A stretch of DNA of 64,000 nt, taken from Pocillopora verrucosa (Eukaryota; Cnidaria; Anthozoa; Scleractinia; Pocilloporidae). Under the pieces are notes generated by a model. It was not told the DNA's origin, searched no databases, and saw only the letters and a list, made by a program, of their open reading frames with translations. Shown here piece by piece: positions 1 through 11,324 of the stretch. The stretch spans positions 5,305,331-5,369,330 of the forward strand of contig NC_089313.1 of assembly GCF_036669915.1 (NCBI RefSeq), in the 5' to 3' direction. The position numbers and the translations under genes are program-made. How positions within the stretch are numbered: the first letter of the stretch is position 1; every line of letters starts with the position of its first letter.

Positions 1-97
1 GATTATTTCCTTTAATCTCATGACCTTAATGTGTGATTTAGTGGTGATATTGTAAGGAGAAATTAGATGCTAGTCACTCTTAGGGCTTAAAGGGTTA
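1..97 (+). repeat. Dispersed palindromic repeat, family B (3' part)
   Basis: The right half of a short repeat is cut by the window edge. It has the family core (ATTGTAAGGAGAAATTAGATG) and the terminus TTAGGGCTTAAAGGGTTAA. It sits downstream of the visible SMG6 exons, so probably in an intron. Confidence 0.6.
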
Positions 98-527
98 AGA
101 AATGTAGAAGCAGGAGAATGGTGTAAATTAGTATGGCTCCTACTGCCCCAGGTACTCTTTAGACAAAAGATATATGACAAAAATCCCTGTGTGAGGGCCA
201 TATGAGATGGAATGAGCAAGGCTAGAAAAAGCCATACCACTAAGTGATAAGCTAGCAAAGAGGAAAGGAAAAAAGAAAGAACCACAGACATATGATAAAC
301 TGCCTATTGACTGAGTCATGAATCTTGAAGCATACATCTTGTTGTGCTCAGTCTGTAAGTTATGGCCTTGCACTAAATATTTTCCTGGACATCCCAGCTC
401 TCCCACACAGTCAGTAGGTACATTTTAGGAGCTAAGCACTTTCAAATTCCACCACCACAAGCTTCAGGCACCTAGTGATGAGTTGCCTACTGAAACAACT
501 TTAAGTAACAACAGTAGAGCTACTCAC

Positions 528-3500
528 CCTGGCTTGAAGTGTGTTCAATAGCAAACATGTTGATGGCCATCATTTGTAGAAGGTTAGACCTGCTTATTGC
601 AGAACAAGATGGGTACTCCAGCAAAGTATGGAACTCACCCAGGAGTTGGTACTGTAATGTAGGCAACCTTTCCATACTGTGAGACAAAAAAAATGAAATT
701 AAAAAACCATCATTGCCTTACTGACGAAAATGGAGCTTCCTCCCACCCAAAAAAGTGTACCTCTTCAATGAGAGTAAAGAGGAAAAGCTACTTGATCTGA
801 AAGTAACAAGGGTAACAATCCTTAACTGCTTTGTATTATACACCCAGATGATCTTAACCACATTTAGCTTAACTCTTTCCACCCTAACATCACTATGCAT
901 TTTCTCCATACTGTTCTCTAGACATTTTGTAAGGTGCAGACAAGGAGAATTTGTTTAGCAATCAAAAGCTTTAAATTTTAGTGGGTGGTAATTTCATTTG
1001 TTCTTGTGACTTTAATGTGTAATTTAAAGGCAACATTGTGAGAAAAAACTCTAGACACTCTTCAGGATCAAAGGGTTGAAAAGGAAAATACACATTTGCA
1101 TCTTACCCAATTCTTGAGTACAAAAGACCATGGGCACAAAGATAGTGGAGCATGAACTTCTTGTTGACCTTGCAAAAAAAGAAATTAAACAATTCATGGC
1201 AATGAAGGTAAAAGGTCTTTGCTAAAATTGTTAAGTTATAAATGATAATACCTCTTGAAGAGAAATCTTTTGTGATTCTTTTACAGGGTCTGTAGAATGC
1301 TCCTCAGTTTGTCCTTCCAGGATGGGTTCTCCTCTTGAATTAACTTCTTGTACTTTACCATGGTCAGTGACCACTACTCTTCTGTATTTTCCTTGGCACA
1401 TGAAGATCCACACCTCATGCCTATATAAACAAAATTTTGATTCCTATATCGAGCACTGGCCACTCATATTATTTCCTGTTTGAACCTTATGCCCACTTCA
1501 TGTTTATGTAAACACTAAATTATGATTCCTTATCTATAATTCTAGCTGTTAGAATATAGACATCATATCTACCAACTTAGACTGGTGTTTGTAGCACATC
1601 TTCCAGATGTTCTCACAGATAAGCTGCACCCCTGATTTGATACAAACATTTCTGGAAAAATGGTGCAGTTTCTACAGTGCACCAGCATTTACAGTACTCA
1701 TTAAATTACTTGTTAAGCACAACACAACTTGCAGTGACTCAGCTAAAAAAAACACCATCATCTTAATAATTAATAAAAGGTCTGCTTTAACAAAATCAAT
1801 AACAAATCACACCTTCTATGAGAATAAAAGAATGAAATAAGAAATTAACTCAATAAGAATTCAAACCTGCCATGAGATGATTTATGATCAGATTTTAGCT
1901 CAACAGCCTTGGTGCCCTCTCCAAATGAGGATCGCCTCTTCTCTCTTTTCTGATGGATTTGCTGTTCCGAATGAGTCTTCCTCTGATCCTCATTTCTTTG
2001 GATTCTGTCTGCCTACACAATGATATAATATAAACAGTAAAAAAAAAACATTGGAAATGATATCCTGTTTAATCATGGTGGAATTAATTTTGTCTATTTC
2101 AGCAACTTAGAGAAACCTCTTATAATCAGGTTGTACTTGGCTGCATTTTCACGATCAGACCTTGATTATTACAATTTTTCAGTTATTTGGACTTGATTCT
2201 CTGGTTGCACTTTGTTATGTTGTTGGTTAGCTTTTGTAAATTTGTAAAAACACTTCTGGCAAATATTAGCGGCCTATACACAATGATTTGAGAATATGCT
2301 TTAATTCATGCATAAATATTGATTGAATGATATGTATTGTCTTTTCTGTTATTCAGTTTTTATTTTTGGTCATTAATATTCATATATTTTCAATTTTCAA
2401 TCTGGACTCTTCACTGTCTGCACTTTTCAAGTCAGTCCCCATGAATCCAGATAATCAAGGTTCAACTTAACTATACCTATTAGGTGACAAAACAGCTAAC
2501 CTTTATGCTGAGCAGTTAAGTAAATTACATTGACTTTTGATGGTTCCTGACACCCTGGAATAATTGCTTACCTTCAGTTGGATATCATAAAAAATGGCTG
2601 TCAGCTTTTCCCTTGCTGTCAAAATTGGATTACTCACAGCTAGGCTCCTTATGTAGTAATAGACAGAGTCTAGCTTGCGATTGGCTGACACAGCAATTAC
2701 GCCAAGCTGATTGTAAGGTTTACCATTCTTTGGAGCCAGTTTGCTTGCTTTAAGATACCATGATCTGATGGACGCCCAGTTTGGTCGGGGCTGAAATTGC
2801 ACTTGATATCTTTCTATGTCTCCAAGGGAAATCAAAATGTGCTGTGAGCTCATAAGAGCAAGTTTAGCCTGGAATAAATGTTTAGATCACAGTGTTAAAT
2901 AATAATAGTATGGCCCTAAGAAGCAACTCTTCCATTTTTCTTGTGCTCTCAAAACGTCCTGCTTGCATTGATAAATGCATGCTAAGCATGGAACTTATCA
3001 CTCCTTGGAATAGAAGGGTCATATTCTTGCAAAGTTTTCAAAAAAAAAACAAACCAAAAAAACAATCATTCACAACTAACTTTTTCTTCAATTCTCCTTG
3101 GCCCTGGAGTGCATGAGGCTTTTGTGGGGTTGAGAGGTCTGAGCCAAACATCATGCTCACTTTAGGATGTGCAATTTGATCACTCTTCCTTTTCTTCTTG
3201 TCAGGAGTGGTGATTGCTGCATGACCACTAGCTAGGCAGAAGGTCATTACATATGGCCTTTCCCCCCTCCCATGTTTCTACAGGGTTACTATTGTGGCAT
3301 GACCAAGAACCCAGTGGTATAGCAGGGATAGGTAGGTTGGACCTGTTAGCCATGGTTGGCAGCCACTCTAGGAGAAGGACAACTCTGATTCCCAACCCAA
3401 ATAGATGGAGCTTGATTACTTTGTATGGCAATCTATCAAGGAGAAGGATTCTAGTATTGACAAGAATGAAAACTTGCCTTTGTGGAGATGAGCACCTAGT

Positions 3501-4973
3501 TAAAAAGGCTTAAAGAAAGTGTAAGACCCATGAAGAGAAAAAATTATTGGAGGTACTTACATTCTTCCCAAGTTTTTCTGCCTTCCTTGGTTGACTGACA
3601 ATATCCTGAATTGAGAAATCATGCTCTTTCTGTAACAATTCCAGAAGACTTTTATAAAATGTCTCTGCATCTTTCAAGAATTCCTTCAAACAGTTATTTA
3701 TTTCCTTAGGAGAGAGTACATCTGATTTTTCTTCATATCCCAAAAAGAGTTTCCCATACTTCCTCAGTGTTTCAATAACCTTATAAAATGCACTCTTCCA
3801 AAGGTTTTGATCAATCTCTAGTTGAGTAGCCAGGCCAATATCAAGCATCATAATCCCTTTGTAAGTGTCTTGTATCTCTTTACTTAGGCTACAAATTTTT
3901 GGAAAAGCTGCCTTGTCAAGTGTCCCACGAGATAACAAATGAATCAGCTGCACCCCTTTAGGTGCCACAACTTTTAACAGTCTTTGAGCTCTTTGTTGAT
4001 TTATAGACTTAAGTGTTTTCTCTGCTTTAGTCTCATAAATGACATTGTTCTCCATTGAAGTGTTTTGAATGTCCACACATTTATCACTGTCAACATTGTT
4101 TACTTCAGCATGTTTGTCTCCAGATTGTCCTGTGCCTGTGCTATGCTTTTTTAGAGGTACTGTAATCTTTTCATTTACTGTACTAAACCGAACTTCTTTA
4201 TTTGGAGACACTGATTTCTCTGTATGAGCAGGACCATGAAGGCCACTGCTTCTGCAACTGCCATCATTCATGCTTGAAGTTCTCTTGCGGGGAGGTATAT
4301 CAGATGTGAAACCTTCCTCTTCACTTGCATTGTGACTATTAATATGGAAACCTTCGGGCAACTTAATTATTCCCCTTGGTTTTTCATCCTTAAGCGAATC
4401 CTCTGCAGCATAAGAAGGATCTTTAGAAAGCTTCAAAACACCACCAGTGCGAGCTCTCAGATCTAGTTCATATTTTTCAATGTCTTTTTCATCCTCAGCT
4501 TTGGTTGCTTTGCTTACATTTCCACGACGCTTTCTCGTAGCTTTTCCTGTTTCATTCACTCCAATTTGGTCGCTATTAGTAACCGGACATTTCTCCTTTG
4601 GATCGACATCATCCTCTGTGTTTGAGGAGGAATTATGCCGAGATTTGGACGATGGCGATTTTCTTTTATCTTTCCTTTTTTCAGTTTTTGTTTTCTTGAG
4701 ACCCTCGCTATCCTTTTCGTGATTAAACTTGGTTTCTTTTCCCCCAAAACTTTCTTCCATTTCGGCTTTGGAGTGAGAAGCATTCTTGCTGACGTCAGTT
4801 TTCCTATCGAATTTCTTCGGTTTGGAATCCTTTTCTTCATATTTTCCGTGATTTATCTTTTTTGAATTCTTTTTTTCGTTTTTTCTGTCTAGTTCGTCAG
4901 CATAGGCTACCAGTTCGTCGTGTGAAATTCGAAACACAAAGGGTGAATCACCCACAGTTGAACGGGCCGCCAT
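528..4973 (-). CDS. SMG6: SMG6/EST1A nonsense-mediated decay factor, N-terminal part (3' end outside window)
   Basis: SMG6 binds UPF1 and cuts mRNA near premature stops in nonsense-mediated decay. Six coding exons read with consistent phase: 4973-3561, 2868-2572, 2012-1867, 1420-1252, 1168-1107 and 676-528. The start is the ATG at 4973-4971 in a good Kozak context (AAAATGGCGG). Upstream there is only an open frame without ATG. Residues 1 to about 320 are a Lys/Ser/Glu-rich, probably disordered region. From about residue 320 comes the 14-3-3-like/TPR domain (QRAQRLLKVVAP, LDIGLATQLEIDQNLWKSAF). The second exon has the family hallmark RSWYLKASKLAPKNGKPYNQ and YYYIRSLAVSNPILTAREKL. Later exons match the helical repeats (KKFMLHYLCAHGLLYSRIG, LLQMMAINMFAI). 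The C-terminal PIN nuclease must lie left of the window. I could not recognise the exon-junction-binding motifs known near the vertebrate N-terminus. Family call is firm. Confidence 0.93.
868..1079 (+). repeat. Dispersed palindromic repeat, family B
   Basis: A near full-length copy, about 210 bp, in the SMG6 intron between exons 1168-1107 and 676-528. It starts near TTAACTCTTTCCACCCTAACATC and ends in ATCAAAGGGTTGAA, so its ends are imperfect inverted repeats. No coding capacity; it looks like a MITE-type element. Confidence 0.6.
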
Positions 4974-5027
4974 TTTGTAACAAGTCCCGTGTCCAGACTC
5001 CTTCAACTTGCAACTATTCCGCGCCAA

Positions 5028-7955
5028 AATTTTCCTGACAAATCACCTCGGCCCCACGGCGCATTTTTTTTCGGGTGGTCAAACCGTGGTGGACATGTAG
5101 ATTAGGATTTCGTCGTGGGTTCTAAAAGTTCGGTTAAAGAGATCATTTTATTTTGGTTTAATAAATGGTTAATGGCTGAATACCTTACCATTTCTTGACC
5201 ACTCCGGTTATACGTGCCGCAGTGCTTTGAAGGGTCGTGAAATGGAGAACAAGGTAACTTTTAAGAAGCGAGACTACAATGGAAATATTCCTGAAATATT
5301 GCTAGCGGGGTGTTCTTCACTAGCTTTTTTTATCGTTCATCGTGCGTTCGCATAAAGTTCTTAAGAAATAAAGACAATTTCAATCAATAGGACAACATCA
5401 GTCTCAGAGATGATATTTAAAAAAACAAAAAGCTCTAGTATCATTTCTTTCAAATAGCCAACTCAGGCAGGAACACGAACCTAGTAGCACTTCCGACAGA
5501 TTTCGCGCCAAAAACACAATCGACGCGGCGCGCGCAAAGCCACGCATGTAATTTCTGCACTTGAAAAGTTTGGCGAGTGTCTGAGCCTTGTACAGTTAAA
5601 CTGTGAACAAAATAACTGCAAAATATCCAAATCTTTTTTAAAAAGAGTGACAAACCTTGAGCAATGTGTTATCAAAATTGAAACCAGAAACCTGATATAT
5701 TAGGCCTGCGCTCATCTCAGGACGGTCAAGCCCGCTCCACTTTTCAACAGAACAACGCATTGCAGAGTTTCTTCCTTGAATTGAAAGAGGAAAGTCGCGC
5801 TATATTTCTGTGGGGGTTAAGCTGTAATGCATAATTCAATCTTATTTTCAATTCCCTTGCTCTCCAGGAGAGGAATGAAAGTAGTTGGTCAAAATTGATC
5901 AGATGACAAGAACCAGCAGGAACTAGAAAGGGCGAAATAAGTATGGCAAGATAAGTGTTGTTATTACAACAAGTAAATAAGTAACAACTTTATTCAAAGA
6001 GTGTAACACATGACAATTTGACTGATAAACTTACGTCTGTTGCCTGGGTCTTTTCCTCTTTTGTCTCGAGCTGAGTTTCTTGCTCCAGGGTTCTGTCTTT
6101 CTATTTTTTGCTTCCCCTTACGACAGGAGCTACGCTTCGGTTTGTGTGAAAATTTGACCTCGATTTTTCAAGTTCGTTTATGTTTTCAATCTGTTTTATT
6201 ATTTTCCATCTTCAGCCATCCATGTTCCTTCCAGCTTCATCATTGCTTTTCTATTCTCTATTGGCGAACTAATATCTTTTAGTCATTACTCAAAGTACCT
6301 TGGAAGTATTCCTTAGAGTTCCAAGTTTCCAAAAATCAGCTGATTCACACTCCATGGTTGCCAACGGTCAGGAAAAAGTCAAGGAAAAATAAATTTCTTC
6401 AGGGTCAAGGGAAATCGGAATTTCACCTTGTATTTACATCTTCGAGAGAATTTGGGCAAAAGTGAAATTTCAAGGAAATATTTTGTACTTCATCTTGTCT
6501 CAGCCTCTTCATCATTATATTTTTAAACATCTATCTCTTTCACTGACACTGAGGTAAACCACAAAAGCCAGTAGAAATGTATTTTTTATTTATTAGATTT
6601 CTAATAATTATACCATTCTAATTAATACTCTTGATGTGCAAAATTAAATGTGCAAAATGTATTTTAATGTGTTGAATAGGGTATATTTTACTCATTATCA
6701 CGTGCAAAAAATTTTGCTCTGTCTCCAGTACATAAGTTACCAGTATATGACTTGCCATAGTCACTCAATATATGATAGAACTCATATCATTAACTAAAGT
6801 TTTGTTTTCAAAATTTTTCAAGCAGGTGCACAGAGACTCTGTTGAATAATGTTCTGCAACCATAAAATTTCATTTTTTCCTTGCATATGTCACATATAAA
6901 GGGAAATATAGTATTTGTTTTCCAAGGCAACTCGTTGAATAACTGAAAAAAATCTAGTACTTCTTGCCTGTGTTCACAACAGCTAAATATTCCATTTTCA
7001 TCATCACTTGAGCAAATCTTAAATCCTTCATTTGTTTTTATAAATGTAAAATTTTATACACTCCTCTGTAAGATATATAACAGATCTACCAACTCCATGG
7101 GAAAATTCACTTGGATACAATCATTTTTTTTCAAATTTAACACAGTTACTCTGGGTGGACAAGATACAATTAGATAAAACTTTGTTCACCTGGTTAAGAG
7201 TTTCATAGCAAAGAGAAAATCTAGGACCATTCAAGGATTCTCAGTAGAATAAAAAAGTATATAAAACCTTACTTAATTAAAAAAAAAAAAGAAATAGAAG
7301 AGGCAAATAACTTAGGTTCTAACTGAGGCATAGCATCTTATGGTCTGCTAAAATTAGTCATGTATTCATTTAACCATTTGTTGCCAAAGATGCTCTTTGT
7401 TTATAATCTCTATGGTACATGCTGAAAATACTGCTTTACTGCTTTAAATGAATACCAATCCATACTTGAACTAATATTGGCTAAGTTCTTTCAAAGCTTC
7501 ATCAGGGACCTGGACGGAGTCAAGGACCATAATAACACAAAAAATAGTGAAAACAAACAAAAGAGGCTTAGTTATTGTAAAATATGCCGAGTTCTTTTCT
7601 CTATTCTAAGAATCAGACTACATAATCCTGATTGGCTCTGGTGGCCAATTAGGACACAGGATTCCTTCATCTCACCCACTCATGGAGCCAGCCATGTATG
7701 AACATTATTTACTATGTTTTAATTATTTCAAAGCATACTATATATTGTATAATTATATAAATGAGCCTAATTTGATTAAAATCTGATCTGAACCAACTAC
7801 CGGTACTATGACCTTTTGACATTCAATATTGGAAAAAGAAAAAAAAAACTATCAGCCATTTTAGTAATTTACTAGTGGGCTTGCAATTAATTGATCTTGT
7901 CTTTTTTTCTACTGAAGTTCTTCATCAATATGAAAGAAGACCATTGTGAAACTGT
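5028..7955. other. Intergenic region without a supported gene
   Basis: AT-rich DNA between the SMG6 start and the LHFPL-like gene. The first 200 bases should hold the SMG6 promoter. On the minus strand near 6110-5980 there is a short Lys/Arg-rich frame followed by AATAAA, which could be the 3' end of an unrecognised transcript, but no splice-consistent upstream exon could be built. The plus-strand ATG at 5242 (followed by a GTAACT donor-like site) also leads nowhere that I can support. Confidence 0.5.
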
Positions 7956-9300
7956 TTATACCACGGTTGCCTTTGACCTTGGTCTTGCCACTGAGAGATG
8001 GTAGGCAATCATTGGACAGAAAAAAAGCAATGCTGTGCTCACAATAGCTAGTACATAACCCCAGGCAATGTCACAAGCCCCAGATGTAAAAAAACCACTT
8101 GAGCTACCACAGTGCTGCTGAACATAAGTGGATTTGAAACCAAATGGGTACACCAGCAGACTGACTACCAAAAGAGCCACTGCAAAACACAAAAGTATAG
8201 TATTTATTATATTTCTTTATTATATATATTAAACACCCATAGATCTTGGTGAACCATGGGTCATAAATCTTAAAAAAAAATTCTGTGCCCACCAACCTTT
8301 TTTTAAGTTTCTGATTTAAACATGAAAACTTTAACCTCTATCAAGTAAAGTCTGCTTTGAATTTGAGAAGAAGTTATTTTTTACCAGAGTGCATTTCCAA
8401 CCTGATGATGAGCATTTGACGGTTCAAATACAGTTCTAACAACATTAAAACTAGCTTTCATGCTTAGAAAGCTTCCTTAGTGATTAATAGTATGACAAAG
8501 TCAAAACATTTGCCTCCTTAGATCTGGATCTGCTTATAGACTTCTGTGGGTTACAAAAGTGTAGGGCTCTCGTTTGGCTTGAACTGTGTAAAATTTTGCT
8601 TTCAGCTTATGACCTGACTGATCTAATTCTGGCTCATAAACAACAGCTCTGATTAACAATGCCATTTTAATCTGTCAGTATTAGTTGACCTGTCTAGCCT
8701 GCAATTTGAGTGCGAGTAAATTCTCCTAGTTTTAGCCTTCCCACCCAATATCCGTAACCAGAAAAAACAGTCGCAATTTCTGAAACTGAAACACCAAAAA
8801 AGAAAACTGAAAAATCAAGACTGAGCATAATGATTCCTGTAGTTCATTTTCCCATAAAAAAATATATGGAACTATTTCATCCACATATCGTAATTACCTG
8901 CAATGCTCTGCATAACTCCAGCAATGGCAAAGACAGACTTTCCACAAATAAATCTTTGGCAGCATGCTACATGTGCAAGGAAAAGTGCACCCAACAACAG
9001 AACCAGTGCAAGTGCATAGGTACTAGCAGCACCCTTCCAGTAAATAGAAGGGATTCCAGAGAAAATATTCTCATAAAAAGAGCAGTATTTTGAGGATCTC
9101 CAAGCATCTATCTCTTGTAAAGTCACAAATTGCTCCTGGAAGCAGAATCGTAGAAGACCAAATGCTGTAAAGGACTCACTGTTGTTTGTTGACAAAGGAT
9201 CAGGAAGGTGTTCATGCCAAAACGGAGAAAATAATGCCAAGGTACAAGTGAACAGTAGAACTAGAGACAAAACTGTCCATAACACTGAAATTGCTGACAT
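7956..9300 (-). CDS. LHFPL-family tetraspan membrane protein
   Basis: Two coding exons, 9300-8898 and 8179-7956, join in phase to give 208 aa. LHFPL proteins are four-TM proteins of the PMP22/claudin-like superfamily; some vertebrate members act in hair-cell mechanotransduction or as synaptic-receptor partners. Seen here: TM1 near residues 4-22 (VLWTVLSLVLLFTCTLALF); a first extracellular loop with a GLLRFC motif and paired cysteines; an IYWKGAA segment before TM2, matching the family FWQATA; a family-typical GVMQSIA into TM3 with YPFGF; a second loop with CGSSSG and GACDIAWGYVLA; and TM4. The ATG at 9300 follows a splice acceptor at 9308-9307, so a 5' noncoding exon is expected. A good donor at 10716/10715 fits this and would place transcription start close to AKAP10. 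Which LHFPL paralogue it matches best is not resolved. Confidence 0.85.
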
Positions 9301-9564
9301 TTCTGCCTTTAAGCAAAAAAAAACAAAAACAAAAACAAACATATTAGAACTATATATTAGCCATCTGATACTATGAATTACCTATTACGAAACTAATAAT
9401 CAACAGGAAGCTGAAGTTTCCGGGATGTTCGCATGGTGTTTTCATGTTTTATGTTCACGTAATCATGACGCTAACTGCGATATTAAATCGGCTCTCAAGG
9501 GAATGATCAGTTTGTCTCCTTAGGAGAGGACAATGTTTTGATAGATTATACTAAATTTCTCTGC

Positions 9565-9933
9565 CTACATTACACATATTTCGTAGGACGTAAATCCTTG
9601 TACTATACGAATTACTCGATCTACGAGGAACATATGGTCAACAGGATCCACAATAAACATTACCGCCACATTATGTAAATTTAGAAGCAAGCTGTCGCAC
9701 AAAAGGTTCTGGTGATCCTTTGGGAAGCAAAGGTAAACAAGATCGATTATCTCCGAAAGTTTATTCACGACAGGTGAAGTTATGATCAATTGATCATGTT
9801 CAAAACTTTGATGGACCTTGTGCGAACAACGCAGATTGAAAGAAAAAAAGAATGCGAAAAACAGACAAAGCAAGGGAACAATTATGACATATCCTCTTCC
9901 ATAAAAAGCAAACTGACAAAGCGTGAAAAGCAT
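9565..9933 (-). CDS. Candidate small hydrophobic ORF in the LHFPL-like 5' intron
   Basis: A single open frame of 122 codons starts at an ATG. Residues 1-34 are very hydrophobic (VIIVPLLCLFFAFFFSF), like a signal or membrane anchor. The rest is mixed hydrophobic with three cysteines. I recognise no family. It lies wholly in the inferred first intron of the LHFPL-like gene on the same strand. It may be a chance frame or a remnant of a mobile element. Confidence 0.25.
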   Translation of the reverse strand: MLFTLCQFAFYGRGYVIIVPLLCLFFAFFFSFNLRCSHKVHQSFEHDQLIITSPVVNKLSEIIDLVYLCFPKDHQNLLCDSLLLNLHNVAVMFIVDPVDHMFLVDRVIRIVQGFTSYEICVM

Positions 9934-10716
9934 TTAGAGGCAAAGACCTTCGAGTGAAAACAAATTGGACTATATTAATCGCAATAAACACCATTCAAAA
10001 GATGCTCTAGTGAATATTTTTTTCACCAAAACTTCGTTCATTCGCTAATTTGTAACTTCCAAAAATACATGCGTAGCGCGTTGAAAAATTGTTTCACCAC
10101 GTTTCAAAATGTGGTCACAGGGCAATATGTGGTAAAAATCCAAGAGATTTCTCAAGAGATACCATTAATTTAGTCACTAGAAGTGATAATGAAGTGTTCC
10201 CTTCTTAAATATCATGTAGACACGCTCGGAGACGCTCGATTAATATCATAAGTCTTTGATGTAACAAACAATCAAGAACACATAAAGAACACTTTGAATA
10301 TTACCACGCGAACATTGAAGCGAATTGACCGAAGTTTAGCGCTAGAATCTGCAGGAAGCCACTGTTTATTTACGTAGATTACTCTTGAGCGTCTGGTTCC
10401 AATTGAAACGCAACGAACATGAAAACTATAAGAGAAACGCATTGCACGCATGAAAGATCGCAACTTAAAAACAACTTGAAGCTAAATTTGCCTCTCAAAA
10501 AGTTACACATTTAATTAAGAGTAAAGCAACCACAATTTCGTACCAAGAAATCTGCACTTGAGCTCTTCCTAAACATCTTAATTTAGCGACTGTGTATGTA
10601 AACTACCACGACATTAAACAATGGCCCTTGCAACACGGTATTAACTATAAAATACTCGAATCGCGACACTTGCCAGTTCTAAAAATAAACAAAGAAGCTT
10701 AAAGTCTTAACTCACC

Positions 10717-11324
10717 TTCACAACCCTCCTATTTGAAAGCAGATGACAGCCAAGACTTGCAAATTTAGAGGACAACAATCGTTGTCAGCAGTCCCCAGTC
10801 ACTAATATCCTGTCAATTAGAATTTTTGCACAGCAATCTCATTCATTCGAGGCGTGTACAAAACACTCATCTCCTGTACATACTTTCATCAAAAAACAAT
10901 CTAGATTGATTGGAGCTGAAATGAACGGATTTCCGCTCTGAGTAGCGCTAATTTCTGATCAAAGGGGTTCCCGCCACCAGCCCTTTGTTCCGCTACAAAG
11001 GAAGTCATCTCCCTGCCTGCCACTTCTTTCTCATTATTCCTTACCGCCTCTCCCAGACCTCTCGCATATTCTTTTAGGCTCCAATGATGCGTCATCAAAC
11101 GTCACGTTACCTCTATACGCCTGCATTCCTGAGGTATGGTCAGCTGTTTATCTTGTTAATGCAATATATTGAAAATGCTCAGAGCAGACATGTCTGTAAC
11201 TTCGGAATAGTTACACGGAAATCGTCGCTTTTCGGAATGTTTTCTTTTTTGGAGACAGCCTTGTACTCAGCGCTGGAGGTCGCATATACTTTTCCAAGGA
11301 TATAGAAGGTAATTCGTTGCTCGA
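10717..11324. promoter_or_regulatory. Divergent promoter region, LHFPL-like / AKAP10
   Basis: About 600 bases separate the inferred LHFPL-like 5' exon (minus) from the AKAP10 start codon (plus). At 11085-11097 there is a 5-base palindrome with a 3-base centre (TGATGCGTCATCA), followed at once by ACGTCACGT at 11100-11108. These resemble bZIP (CRE/ATF-type) sites. No TATA box is evident. Confidence 0.4.

Noticed and set aside
4447..4865. Plus-strand hydrophobic ORFs opposite SMG6
   Set aside because: Antisense shadows of the Lys/Glu-rich SMG6 N-terminal exon, which is clearly coding on the minus strand.
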